Below, piece after piece: positions 24,824-36,739 of a stretch of DNA of 64,000 nucleotides (position 1 is the first letter of the stretch; each line of letters starts with the position of its first letter). Made by a program: the position numbers and the translations under genes. Source of the stretch: Hevea brasiliensis (Eukaryota; Streptophyta; Magnoliopsida; Malpighiales; Euphorbiaceae). The notes beneath the pieces are model-generated. The model searched no databases, was not told the DNA's origin, and worked only from the letters and a program-made list of their open reading frames with translations. The stretch covers positions 52,370,735-52,434,734 of the forward strand of contig NC_079503.1 in the NCBI RefSeq assembly GCF_030052815.1, read 5' to 3'.

Positions 24824-25688
24824 GTCATGATCAAGCTGTGTGACTTTTCAAAATTTTGTTTGATGATTTGTGGAATGAAATTTGATTTATTTAAGAAATT
24901 TTCTAGCTTTAGAAATAAAGCATGATTTTCTATGTGTTAATAATTCAATTAATTTAATTTGAAAATTTATGATTATGTCAATGTGTAAATTATTATTTTC
25001 TTTAAGTTGTGTAGCACTAAGTCTTTGGCTCAGTGGTAGCTTTTTATTATTGTCACAAGTAAAGAGACAGATAAAGCAGCAGAGTAGGCTGCTGGTGACG
25101 TAAAGAAATCATTATTTTGGAGTTATTACTGGGTATATAGAATATACCCTTGTAAATATTTCTTTTAATGTATATGTATCTGTGTGTATGTACATACTTG
25201 ACTTTAACAGTTGCATAAAACTTTTAGAATTTTATTTTGATCAGTATAAATATTTATAATGTAAGCCAGTTATTTCTTATTAATGAAATCCTTGAGTTTC
25301 TTTTGAATTTTTTTATAATGAATTACTTGAAATTGTGTTGATTAAGAATGGATTGTGAGGAGTTGTAAATGGATTTCTGGTTTAAATGTATATTGGGAGT
25401 ATTTTTCACAAGTTTTGAAGAACTGTTTTCTCCATTTACAAACGGAACTCTGTCAAAATTTTCATAAAAATTCTAGAAATTTCAAAAAGATTAAAATTTA
25501 TTGTTATGATATAAACCCCAAATAAAAGTTCTTTAATGATAATTATCTTCTCTTTTCACTTTAAAAGAAATTGAAATTGTTCAAAATCCTTGTAATATAT
25601 TTAATGGACTATCGGTAGGCAAAGTTCGGTAATTCATTGAATATATTACGGGATCATATCATGTCTTATGTAAGGATAGGGTGTGACA
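24824..25688 (+). mobile_element. Element 0: 5' LTR end (segment 2)
   Basis: This continues the LTR of 1-449 after the solo LTR 1 insertion and ends GTGTGACA at 25688, 8 bases before the primer site. The terminal 120 bases resemble the reverse complement of the start of the LTR at 43058. No gene is present. Confidence 0.85.
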
Positions 25689-25696
25689 TGTTTTAG

Positions 25697-25708
25697 TGGT
25701 ATCAGAGC
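25697..25708 (+). other. Primer-binding site, tRNA-iMet type (element 0)
   Basis: TGGTATCAGAGC lies 8 bases past the end of the element 0 5' LTR. The spacer 'tgttttag' is almost the same as in element 3 and element C. Confidence 0.95.
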
Positions 25709-25877
25709 ATTTTTCAAAGCATATTTTGAATTATGAATTTAAATATTTTCTTTGATAAGTACAACTGCTCAATGTCATTGTTTGATACATACGTTGCATT
25801 ACATTATAAATATGAACTGATGTAGGGAAATCTCCTTGTTTTGTTTGTTCAGGAGATAAAATATCCTCTAAGTGAAC

Positions 25878-27080
25878 ATGGAAGAAGGAGATCGCTCAGT
25901 TGAGCAATTGGTTGAGGTTAAGGCACAAGGGGAAGCCCCAGCTCTTCAGAATGCTAGTGGGTCAGCTACACTAGCTCCACCCATTTAGTAATTCCCTCCG
26001 CAATTTGCTCAACAAATGGCTACTTTGTTCCAACAAATAGCTAGGACTATGCCAACCCAAACCCCATCTCAAACACCAGAAATGCAACCACAGCTTCTAG
26101 CTAGGTAGTATGACAAGTTGATCAAATATAGGGCTACTGAGTTTAAGGGTACAATGGACCCTTTGGAAGTAGAGCAGTGGTTAGAAAGAATGGAAAGGGT
26201 GTTTAAAAAGCTACACTGCACAGAAGAACTAAAGTTTGAGTACTCAATCTCACTACTACAGGGGGATGCATATGATTGGTGGAAAACCATCCCCCATTGT
26301 TTGGTGGAACCCCCGGTGTTGACATGGGATGACTTCCTCATAGAGTTTAGACAGAAATACATCCCCGACACTTATATGAATATGAAGCTGCAAAAATTCT
26401 TAAGTCTGAAACAGGGGAGTCGATCAGTGGTCAAGTATGAAAAGGAATTCTCCCGCTGAAGCCACTATGCTAGGAGTCTACTTACTACCAGTAGAGAAAG
26501 ATGTAAACAGTTTGAGGCTAGATTGAAGCCTAGTTTGGGAATGCAAGTAGTCAGATTTCGGCATGATAATTTTTCTTAACTGATAACTTAAGCCCTAGAG
26601 TTAGAAAGGATAGAATCAGAAGGGAAACTCGTGAAAGAGAAGACAGAAAAAGAGAAGAGTGAGAAATCAGTGGATCAGAGTTCCAGTGGTAATACTAGTA
26701 AGAGGAAGAACTTTGGGGGATAAAGTAGAAAAAAATCTGATAGGGGAAGATTTTCGAGACAAAGACCACCTCGATCTGGTTAGCAGACGACCAGAAGTTC
26801 CCTCCCTCCCTATCCATGTGAGACATGTGGCAAGAACCACAGAGGGGTATGTTATAAAACCACCGGAGCCTACTTTAATTGTGGTGGTACAGGACTTTTT
26901 GCAAAGGATTGTACCAGTCCTCGTAGATCTGGGCCACCCACCACCATTGAAAGGTCAGTCCAATGTTCTACTATAAGAGGTTCACAGCCAGCTAGTAGAA
27001 GCAGAGGCAGAGGTAGGGGCAGTACCTCAGGTAGTCAAGGTATAGTTAATCAGTCAGAGCAAGGTAGTGCTCTAGCCAGA
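25878..27080 (+). pseudogene. gag: Element 0 gag (Tekay-like), broken by stops
   Basis: The ATG at 25878 (MEEGDRSVEQ) is in frame with the capsid core that opens at 26118. The core shows the usual Ty3/gypsy pattern: TEFKGTMDPLEVEQWLERME, then FEYSISLLQGDAYDWW, then TWDDFLIEFRQKYIP. Stops occur near 25987, 26106, 26457 and 26720. The zinc knuckle near 26870-26915 is spoiled: the first Cys is Tyr and the His is Leu (YFNCGGTGLFAKDC). A Ser/Gly/Arg-rich linker (RSRGRGRGSTSG) leads on to the protease. The gene cannot make a functional Gag. Confidence 0.85.
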
Positions 27081-27089
27081 GTATACACT

Positions 27090-27281
27090 ATGCAACAGAG
27101 AGAAGAGGTTGAAACTTCTGACATAGTCACTAGTACTTTCTCCATCTTTAAACAAGATGTGTATGTGCTATTTGATCTAGGTTCAACACACTTTTATATT
27201 AGTGCTAGCATCACTTGTTGTATTACTGTTCCTTATGTGAAAATGGATTTTGAGGTGCTAGCGGGAGTAATAGAAAGGTAA
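27090..27281 (+). pseudogene. pol: Element 0 aspartic protease remnant
   Basis: The frame MQQREEVETSDIVTSTFSI...VYVLFDLGSTHFYIS matches the Ty3/gypsy protease start. The catalytic D-(S/T)-G triad reads D-L-G, so the enzyme is probably dead. It ends at a stop near 27279. The protease tail ([18 protein letters not shown]) continues in another frame from 27338. Confidence 0.8.
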
Positions 27282-27337
27282 ACAAAATATATAAGGATTG
27301 TCCATTAGTGATCTAAGGACATAGTTTTCTATCCAAC

Positions 27338-29466
27338 TTGATTGAAATGCCCTTCAGAGATTATGACATTATCTTGGGCATAGATTGGTTAGCCAAGCAT
27401 TATGCTATGATTCACTATAGACTGAAGACAATCACTTTTATTCTCCCTCAGTATGGTGATATAGTAATACATAGGGAGAGGCAGTTATTACCATCAATTC
27501 TCATTTCAGTTGCACTTGCTAGAAGAATGATTCGAAAGGGGTGTGAAGCATATTTGACCCACGTGATAGACACCCAAGTAAGGAGTCCAGCATTAAGGGA
27601 CATTCTTATAGTATGTGACTTTCCGTATGTGTTTCTTGAAGAATTGCTAGGGTTAGCTCCTGAAAGAGAAGTGTAGTTTGAAATAGAGGTTATGCCTAGT
27701 GTGGACCCAATCTCAATTACACCTTATAGAATGGCACCTGCTGAATTGAAGGAGTTGAAGGTGCAGTTGCAAGAATTGCTGGACAAAGGCCTCATCTGCC
27801 CTAGTGTGTCACCTTGGGGAGCTCTAGTATTGTTTGTTAAGAAGAAAGATGGTACTCTCTGTCTGTGTATCGACTACCGACAATTGAATAAGGTGACAAT
27901 AAAGAATAGATATTCATTGCCCACATAGATGATTTATTTGATCAGTTGAAAGGTGCAGCTGTGTTCTCCAAAATTGACTTAAGATCGAGGTATTATCAGT
28001 TAAAGGTGTAAGAGTAGAGCAGCCCAAAAACTGCTTTTAGAACTCGATATGGCCACTATGAGTTTCTAGTTATGCCATTCGGGTTAACCAACACTCTAGC
28101 TACTTTTATGGACCTGATGAACACTATCTTTAGGCCATATTTATATCATTTTGTTGTGGAATTCATCGATGACATTTTGGTGTATTCGAAGAGTGCAGAG
28201 GAGCATGATAAGCACTTGAGGATTGTGCTACAGACCCTAAGGGAGAAACAGTTGTATGCCAAGTTATCAAAGTGTGAATTTTGGTTGAAGAAAATTTCTT
28301 TCTTGGGGCACATTGTATCAGCTGAAGGCATTAAGGTAGATCCCGACAAGGTAAAAATTATCCTTAATTGGAAGCCACCCAGAAATGTCACAGAAGTTCA
28401 CAGTTTTCTAAGCTTAGCTGGTTACTACTGTCGTTTTATAAAGGCATTCTCCATGTTTACATCTCCACTGACTAAGCTACTTCGAAAAGATGTAAAATTT
28501 CAGTGGACGAATAAGTGCCAGCAGAGTTTTGATGAATTGAAAAGATGTTTGACTGAAGCTCCAGTCCTAACTTTACCTACATCAGGTAAAAAATATACCG
28601 TTTATAGTGATGCTTCTCATAATGGGCTAGGCTATGTACTGATGCAAGACCGAAATATCATTGTTTATGCATCTCGTCAGCTGAAAACCCATGAGAGAAA
28701 CTATCCTACACATGACTTAGAGCTTGCTACTATTGTATTTGCTATGAAGATCTGGAGGCACTATTTGTATGGGAAAAAATGCTATATCTACACAGATCAC
28801 AAGAGCTTGAAGTATTTGGGAACACAGAAAGAGCTGAATTTAAGACAGAGGAGATTGTTGGAACTAATTAAAGACTATGACTATTTGATAGACTATCCGC
28901 TAGGAAAAGCAAATGTGGTAACAAATACCTTAAGTCCCAAGACTATGGCTAGTTTAAGGGTTTCTCCTTTGTCTATGTTACATGAGTTGAGAACATTGCA
29001 TGCTAATCTAGAGATAGATGATGAGGGACAGATGTTAGCTACCTGGCAAGTGAAACCGATGTTGATTGATCAGATAAAAATGGCAGCATTGAATGATTAA
29101 AAGTATCAGAAATTTATGGAAACAGCTAGGGATGGCAAGAAACCTGGATTTTCAGTGAATAATAATGGGTTACTGTTACATCAGGGTGGAGTATGCGTAC
29201 TAAATGATGTGGAATTGAGGCAAATCATTATGAAGGAAGCACATGACTCTCCTTTTATTATGCACCCTGGTGGGACTAAAATGTATAGAACAGTCAAAAA
29301 GCACTATTAGTGGATGGGTATGAAGAATGACATAACGGAGTATGTATATAAATGCCTGACTTGTCAACAAGTAAAGGCAGAACACCAAGTGTCAGCTGGG
29401 TTGCTATAGCCATTGCCAATTCCTGAGTGGAAATGGGAGACAATTATGATGGATTTTGTGATGGGA
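27338..29466 (+). pseudogene. pol: Element 0 pol: protease tail, RT, RNase H and integrase start
   Basis: The order is as in Ty3/gypsy chromoviruses. The protease tail ([10 protein letters not shown]) is at 27338-27676. RT fingers ([15 protein letters not shown]...[13 protein letters not shown]) are at 27692-27928, then a frameshift near 27925 and two stops near 28010. The RT palm follows, with [15 protein letters not shown] and FIDDILVYS, so both catalytic Asp are present. RNase H covers YTVYSDASH...[11 protein letters not shown]. From 29116 the integrase zinc region (HPGGTKMY...CLTCQQVKAEHQ) leads into MDFVMG. The gene ends abruptly at about 29466 inside the integrase core; the rest, including the chromodomain and 3' LTR, is absent. 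Stops lie near 27675, 29098 and 29308. Confidence 0.88.
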
Positions 29467-29471
29467 TAGTA
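29467..29471. other. Filler bases at the head-on junction of elements 0 and C
   Basis: TAGTA lies between forward integrase sequence (ending GTGATGGGA) and reverse integrase sequence (AGACTGGCCATCTG). It matches neither partner when compared with element B, which has both regions intact at 17735-18035. Junction position is accurate to a few bases. Confidence 0.6.
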
Positions 29472-31904
29472 AGACTGGCCATCTGTCTATGGATGGAATG
29501 CCAAGCTGAAGTTCAATCTAGTTCCTAGGGCTCTCTGAAAACTACCCCAGAATCTAAAAGTGAACCTAGGACCTATGTCTGATACGATGGATACTAGCAC
29601 TCCTTGCAGTCTTACTATCTCATTAATGTACAACTTGGCCAATCTTTCTAAACTGTAGTCCATCCGGACTGGTAGAAAATGAGCAGACTTGGTCAGTCTA
29701 TCAATAATTACCCATACTGCATCATGGTTCTTCTGTGTCCTTGGAAGTCCCATCTCTCCCATTTCCATTCCGGTACTAGTAATGGATGTAACAAACCAGC
29801 TGGTACTTGATGCTCTGCCTTTCCTTGCTGACAAGTTAGGCATTTGAAAATAAATTCTGCTGCATCTCTTTTCATACCCATCCACCAATAATGCTCTTTC
29901 AGCCCTCTATACATTTTTATGCCACCAGGGTGCATAGTAAAAGGAGACTCATGTGCTTCCTTCAAAATGATCTGTCTTAAGTTTATGTCATTAGGAATGC
30001 ACATTCTACCCTGGTGTAGCAATAGGCCGTCATTTCTCATTGAGAATTCAGGTTTCTTGCCCTGTCTGACTTCTCCTAACAACTTTTAATACTTCTGATC
30101 ATTCTGAGCAGCCATTCTAATCTAATCAATCAACACTAGTTGTACATGCCATGCAATTGTTGTCTGCCTCTCATCATTAATCTCTGAGCTGGCATGCAAT
30201 ACTCTCAACTCATGTACCATAGACAAAGGAGAAACCCGTAGACTTGCCATAGTCTTACAACTTAAGGCGTTAGCCATCTCATTAGCTTTCCCTCACTAAT
30301 AGTCTATCAAATAATCATAGTTTTTATCAACTCTAACCATCTCCTCTATCTCAAATTCAACTCTTTTTGGGTACCCAGATACTTCAAACTCTTATGATTT
30401 GTGTAGATATAGCACTTCTCGCCATACAAATAATGTCTCCAGATCTTAAGAACGAAACAATAACTACTAGCTCCAAGTCATGTGTTGGATAATTCCTCTC
30501 ATGCAGTTTCAGCTGGCGTGATGCATAGGCAATGACATTCTGCTCTTGCATCAGTACACAGCCTAACCTATTATGAGAAGCATCGCTGTAAACTGTGTAT
30601 TCTTTACCCTGGGTAGGTAAAGTAAGGACTGGAGCTTCAGTCAAACATCTCTTCAACTCATTAAAACTCTGTTGGAATTTATCCATCCACTGAAATTTCA
30701 CATCTTTTCAAAGTAGCTTAGTCAATGGAGATGCCAACATGGAGAACCCCTTCACAAATCGGCAGTAGTATCCAGCTAAACCCAGAAAACTGCGAATCTC
30801 CGTGATATTTCTGGGTGGTCTCCAATTAAGGACAACTTCTATCTTACTTGGATATACCTTAATGCCCTCTGCCGATACTACTTGCCCTAAGAAGGATATT
30901 TCCTTCAGCCAAAATTCACAGTTTGACAATTTGGCATATAGTTATTTCTCCCTCAAAGTTTGCAGTATAATCCGCAGATGTCTATCATGCTCTTCTGCAT
31001 TCCTCGAACAAACCAATATGTCATTTATGAATATCACAACAAACTGATCGAGGTATGGTTTGAAGATAGTGTTCATCAGATCCATAAAACCAGCTAGAGC
31101 ATTAGTTAACCCGAATGGCAAGACCAAGAACTCATAATGGCCATAACGGGTTCTAAAGGCAATTTTAGGAATACTCTATTCTTGTACATTCAGCTGATAA
31201 TAACCCGATCTTACATCAATTTTGGAGAACACAACTGTACCCCTCAACTTATCAAACAAGTCATCAATGCGAGGCAATGGATATCTATTCCTTATTGTCA
31301 CCTTATTCAACTGCTGGTAGTCAATACATAAGCGAAGAGTGCCATCTTTCTTCTTAATAAACAACACTAGCGCTCCCCAAGGTGACACGCTAGGGTGGAT
31401 AAAGCCCTTGTCAAGTAGCTCTTGCAACTGCACTTTCAACTCTTTCAGTTCTGCAGGTGCCATTCTATATGGTGTTATAGAGATTGGATCCACACCAGGC
31501 ATAATATCAATTTCAAATTGCAATTCTCTTTCCAGAGGTAATCCTGGCAATTCATCAGGAAATACATCCGGAAAGTCACATACAGTAGAGATGTCTCTCA
31601 GTGTTGGACTCCCCACTTGGGTGCCTATCACATGTGCCAAGTATGCTTCACACCCCTTTCTAATCATCCTTCTGGCTAGTGCAGCCGAAATGATGTTTGA
31701 TGGTAGTAACTGCCTCTCCCCATGTATTACCACATCACCGTACAGAGGGAGACCAAAAGTGACTGTCTTAAGTCTACAGTCATAACTAGCTAACCAATCT
31801 ATGCCCAAGATGATATCATAATCTCTTAACGGCATTTCAATCAAATCTGATAAAAAAACATGTCCTTGGATCACCAAAGGATAATCTCTATACATTCGGT
31901 TGAC
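29472..31904 (-). pseudogene. pol: Element C pol: protease tail, RT, RNase H and integrase core
   Basis: Reading leftward from 31904: the protease tail ([11 protein letters not shown]) and RT fingers ([20 protein letters not shown]) are open to 31176. Shorter frames follow for the RT palm, RNase H ([13 protein letters not shown]) and integrase (HPGGIKMYRG, CLTCQQGKAEHQ, SDIGPRFTF). The RT active site reads FINDILVCS, with the first Asp of the Y-x-D-D box changed to Asn, so RT is expected to be dead. Several frameshifts and stops lie between 29700 and 31180. The sequence ends at the integrase motif TDGQS, joined head-on to element 0. The chromodomain and 3' LTR are missing. Confidence 0.88.
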
Positions 31905-33119
31905 CTAGACCTCTTGTCCTAATGGACTAGTTACTAGCACCTCAAAACTCATCTTGACACAAGGAACAGCAAGAGAACTAACTATGCTAGCACTAACATA
32001 CGAATGGGTTAAACTTGGATCAAACAACACAAAGACATCCTGATCAGAGATAGAGAAAGTACCGGCTACAATATTGGAACTCTCAGCCTCTTCCCGCTGT
32101 CTCATAGTGTAAACTCTAGTCAGAGCACTCCCTTGTGCTGATTGGTTAATAGTACCCTGACTGCCAGAAGCATTGCCTCTACCTCTGCCTCTTCCTCTAC
32201 TAACTGGTTGTGAACCTCTGGTAGCAGAACTTTGAATAGACCCTTCTGTAGTAGTAGGAGCTATCCCAAATCTACGGGCACTGGTGCAGTGCTTAGCAAG
32301 ATGGCCCATGCCTCCACAGTTAAAGCAAGCTCTTGTAGCCCAATAGCATTCTCCCCCACGAGTCTTGGCACAGGTCTCATGGGGGGGGGAAGGATATGAA
32401 CCCCTGGTCGACTGCTGACCAGACCTAGGGGGTCTCTGTTCAGAAAATCTGCCCCTTCCAAACCTTCCACCTCTATCTCTGCTTGGTTCCCCAAAGTTTT
32501 TCCTCTTTCTAAATGTACCACTGGGACTTTGCTCTACTGATTTTTCAGTTTTCTCAGATTTCTCTTTCACTGGTATCGTTTCTAATTCAATTCTTTCTAC
32601 TTCCAGTGCTTGAGACATTAGTTCAGAGAAGTTTCTATAATTAAAGCTAACCACTTGTACTCTTAAACTAGGCTTCAAGCTAGTTTCAAACCTCTTGCAC
32701 CTTTCTCTGTTGGTAGACGTGAGACTCCCAGCATAGTGGCTTAAGCGAGAGAACTCCCTTTCATACTCTGCCACTGATCTGTTGCCTTGTTTTAGACTCA
32801 GAAATTCTTACAATTTTTTATCCACATATGCATCTAGGACATATTTCTGTCTGAACTCTCTGATGAAGTCATCCCAAATCAATACGGGTGGTTCTGCCAA
32901 GCTATGGGGGATAGTCTTCTACCAATCATACGCATCCCCTTGAAGTAATGACATAGAATATTCAAATTTCAATTCATCTGGGTAGTGCAGTTTCTTAAAC
33001 ACTCGGTCCATTCTCTCCAGCCACTGCTCTGCCTCGACAGGGTCTACTGTACCTTTGAATTCTGTCACCCCATATTTCAACAGCTTATCATACTATCTGA
33101 CTGGAGCCTAAGGTTGCAC
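31905..33119 (-). pseudogene. gag: Element C gag and protease start
   Basis: This is the main part of gag, continuing from 42868-42660 across the copia insertion. It has the capsid core (KYGVTEFKGTVDPVEAEQWL, with stops near 32930, 32812 and 33110), and an open frame from 32774 with LSHYAGSLTSTNRERCKRFE. An Arg/Gly linker and an intact zinc knuckle (CFNCGGMGHLAKHC) follow. The protease start (DVFVLFDPSLTHSYVS) has D-P-S in place of the catalytic D-S/T-G. A single TAG at 31905-31907 separates it from the in-frame pol part, so 32774-31176 would read through but for that stop. Copies of the same family in this window are 70-80% similar by eye. Confidence 0.88.
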
Positions 33120-35214
33120 TGAAGGAACGGAAGCGTGAAAAACACAAGATTATATTATTGAATTCAAAAATTTTCACCTAGGGTCACATGCACCATGCAA
33201 GATTTATTTTTATCTATTTGATTTCAATGATAAACAACATATTAAAACTCTTTTAATATGTTTTTGGATCTGTATTTGCCATTTAAGATTTTAAAATTAA
33301 TCAGATTAATTTTAGAACCCTAGATTAAATCAAGAACGATTACACTAACCTCTTGATGTCTTTGCGGCGTGTGCGCCTTTGAGATTCGTCTTGAGGACAC
33401 GGATGTTGTCCCTCTAGCTTGTCCACACCAAGAACACCTATGGCAGCCCTTGAACAGCTTCTAAAGCCTTTTCTATTAATTAGAAATTCAAGTTCTGCCT
33501 TTTAAGAGATTAGAGATGCAAACAGGACACTAGAAACAATTTCTAGTGTTCTTAATTCAAGAGATTGATGGCTAATCTCTTTGAATTGATGAGAGATGAA
33601 GAGAAATAGCTGGAGAGGCTCAAAGTGGCGTGACATATGAGAGGAGAGGCTGCTGGTTATGTTTTCTTTTCATAACCACACTTAAATAGCTAGGTTAACA
33701 CATTAAACCCTAGCCACATGTCACCTTTTGATTAGCTCTAGGTTTAAGTGACCCAATCACATTGTGTCAAGTGTCAAACCTATATTTAATCTTGATTTTA
33801 ATCATCTTACATGATTAAAAAAAAAACATTTGGAAAGCTTATGTGTTATGCCATGTGTCACCATCTCATGGTGCCACGTGTCACATGTGAAATGACCAAA
33901 ATGCCCTGTGTCTTAATTTTGAGTTCTTAACCCAAAATAATTATTTTCTTCTTCTAATTAATTTATATCAAATATAAATTAATTAATTAATCTCTATTAA
34001 TTAATTTCTCATCAATTAAATTCATATTTAAACACTTTAAATATAAATTTAATTTATACTACACATCCAATAATCTAGATTTGGTTTCAAGTCATGCTAG
34101 GGACTTTGCAATTTAATTACAAACCAAATCTATTTAATTAATCAATTAAACTCTTTAATTAATTAATTAAATCATATTTAAATAGGTGATAACTTGTGTA
34201 TGTGTGTGACTTACTAGGCTCATCACTAATTGGCAATGAGACATGATATCAACTCTTAATATCATCGAACTCTTTCTTACCATAAATGATTTCTCTAAAT
34301 CATTTTATGAACCTCATAGACCATGGTTAACACCTAGCATAGCATGCCATGGCCACCCAATTAGTAATAAGATTTACCTTAAATGAACCTATAATCATAT
34401 GTTACCATGCACTAGAATCTCTCATTACAAAATCCCAACTCAATTTGAGTCATGGTTTATGTCAAACTCCATTTGCTATGAATATTATGTTCTCTTTTAA
34501 TTCCAGTTCTTGATTAAAAGATTTTCTCATCGAAACTCTTTTACGAATAAATCTATCTGTCTGGCCAGAACTTGAAACATCAAGAACAATTAAATGAACA
34601 TAGGATTTTAACTCTATTTACTTAGAGAGCAGATTCCTTCTTGATCAACACCTACCTCCATATATAACTAGCGAGCCAACACATGCCCATATACCCATAC
34701 ATAGTACAAGTATGAAAGCGATATCAAACTCAAACTACCTATATACAAGATAACTGTGCTATCTCGGTCTAAAGATTATATGCCTTGATATGATTTATGA
34801 CAAAACATTGACAAGAGTAAACTCCATGTGCTTGTCATAAGTGTCACTAGTTCGACCTACTTATCATTTATAAGTGCCTATCATGTTTGTTATATGGCAT
34901 GAGACTCACCATTCCATCTTATTTATATCTCATATAAATAACTTGGGAACAAACATGAATACAATCTTTACGGATAAGTCATGTCCTTATTATGAAGTAT
35001 CCTTGATTGTGAACCTATTTATGATACTTTGTGCTAGAAATATTGTCACTCATATTCTTAACAACTTAAGAATAATATTTCTAACAAAATATCAATGGAC
35101 CTTTTCTATTACACATAAATATATTATGTAAACGGAAAAGTGGAAATGCCTTTTATTAATAAAATATATACAAGATACATACTAAATGATATGCTCTAGG
35201 GCATACTACTAACA
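33120..35214 (-). repeat. Copia 3' LTR
   Basis: 2095 bp, read as TGTTAGTAGTATGCCC...TTCA on the minus strand. It matches 40564-42659 and the solo LTR at 49602-51708. It contains a long AT-rich tract (about 33950-34170) of repeated TTAATTAA motifs. The 85-codon frame at 34874-35131 runs antisense to the element and is conserved only because the DNA is. Confidence 0.95.
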
Positions 35215-35229
35215 ATCTCCCACTAGCAC
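35215..35229 (-). other. Polypurine tract of the copia element
   Basis: The minus strand reads GTGCTAGTGGGAGAT directly before the LTR start TGTTAG, the standard arrangement in plant copia elements. Confidence 0.9.
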
Positions 35230-35763
35230 TAGAGCCATTCATTACAATACCTTAGACCCATCTTCTCAAGATGTCGGTCTAAGCGAACTTGTGACAAAAG
35301 CTTAGTGAATGGATCAATTTGGATTTTTGGTGATGTTATTTTCTGCATGGCTATATCGCCTTGCCCAACTATATCTCGATAATGTGGTAGTGCCTTTCTC
35401 GTGTTTGGATTTTGGTGAGACCTTAGTTCCTTAGCTTTGTATGATTGCTCCATTATTGTCACGGTGTAGTGGAACTGGCGACTCAATGGAAGGAACTCTG
35501 TAAGTTCATCACGAACTTCTTTATCCAAAGCGACTTCTTTTGCGACATCGATGCGACAATATACTCGACCTCGATGAGTGGAATCTGCGATGCGTGCTCT
35601 GTTTGGAACTCTTCCAACTGACTGCACCTCCATTACAAATGAACACATATCCAGAGGTAGACTTTCTATCATCGATATCTGATTGGAAATCAGAATCAGT
35701 ATAACCATCCAATTGCAAGTCTCCACCTCCATAAATCAAGAATAAATCCTTAGTTCTTCTCAA
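35229..35763 (-). pseudogene. pol: Copia RNase H, frameshifted
   Basis: RNase H degrades the RNA strand during reverse transcription. The N-terminal part reads LQLDGYTDSDFQSDIDDRKSTSGYVF in one frame. The normal continuation after SWKSSKQ, which should give a DSTTEAEY-type block, is shifted to another frame and decayed (DSTHRGRVYC). The C-terminal tail (IQIDPFTKLLSQVRLDRHLE) is intact and ends near 35229, next to the polypurine tract. A stop and a frame change also separate it from RT near 35770. It is expected to be inactive. Confidence 0.85.
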
Positions 35764-35785
35764 GTACTTAAGGATATTCTTGTGA

Positions 35786-36739
35786 CTATCGATGTTCCAA
35801 ACCTGGATTGGATTGATACCTGCTAGTCAAACTAACAGCATATGCGATATCCGGCCTAGTACACAACATTGCATACATTAAACTTCCAATAGCCGAAGCA
35901 TATGGAATCCTGGCCATCTTATCTCTTTCTTTAGGTATCTTTGGAGACATCTCTTTAGAAAGGTGGATACCATGTCTCACTGGTAACAATCCTCTCTTGG
36001 AATCAAGCATGTTAAACCTCTTTAATACCTTTTCCAAGTATAGACTTTGGGATAAACCAATTATTCTTTTCGCTCTATCTCTATAGATGCAAATCCCAAG
36101 AATATAGGTTGCCTCCCCTAAGTCTTTCATGGAGAATGTATTTGACAACCATACCTTTATAGTCGTCAACATACCTGTGTCATTACCTATCAACAGTATG
36201 TCATCCACATATAAGACAAGGAAAGTGATAGCACTGTCACTAACCTTCTTATATACACATGGCTCATCCTCATTTTTGATAAAACCAAAGGATTTAATGG
36301 CTTCATCAAAACGGATGTTCCAACTCCTCGAAGCTTGATTCAACCCATAAATGGATCGCTTTAGCTTGCATACCTTGGAACCATCTTGGGATTCAAATCC
36401 CTTAGGTTGTTCCATGAAAATGTTTTCTTCAATGTATCCATTGAGAAAAGCTGTTTTGACATCCATATGCCAAATCTCATAATCATAGTATGCAGCTATT
36501 GCTAATAAAATCCTAATTGATTTAAGCATGGCAACAGGCGAGAAAGTCTCCTCATAGTCTATTCCTTGCCTTTGGCGAAACCCTTTCGCTACTAGCCTTG
36601 CCTTATAGGTCTCTACCTTTCCATCAGAACCAATTTTCTTCTTGAAAACCCATTTGTTCCCTATAGGTACAATACCTTCAGGTGGGTCAACAAGATCCCA
36701 AACTTGATTCTTATACATGGAATCAATCTCGGATTTCAT
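35786..36739 (-). pseudogene. pol: Copia reverse transcriptase domain, mostly intact
   Basis: The frame is open for 317 codons and carries the expected RT blocks. These are NKWVFKKKIGSDGKVETYKA, ARLVAKGFRQRQGIDYEETF, MDVKTAFLNGYIEENIFMEQ, KSIYGL-type KRSIYGLNQASRSWN, and the active site LYVDDILLIGND with both Asp. It ends in a TRPDIAYAVSLTSRYQSNPG block that normally precedes RNase H. It is listed as a pseudogene because the surrounding polyprotein is broken at both ends: integrase upstream is full of stops and RNase H downstream is shifted. Confidence 0.9.

Noticed and set aside
33950..34170. TTAATTAA-rich tract, considered as a matrix attachment site or MITE
   Set aside because: It is an internal part of the copia LTR, present in all three copies, with no terminal inverted repeats or target duplication of its own.
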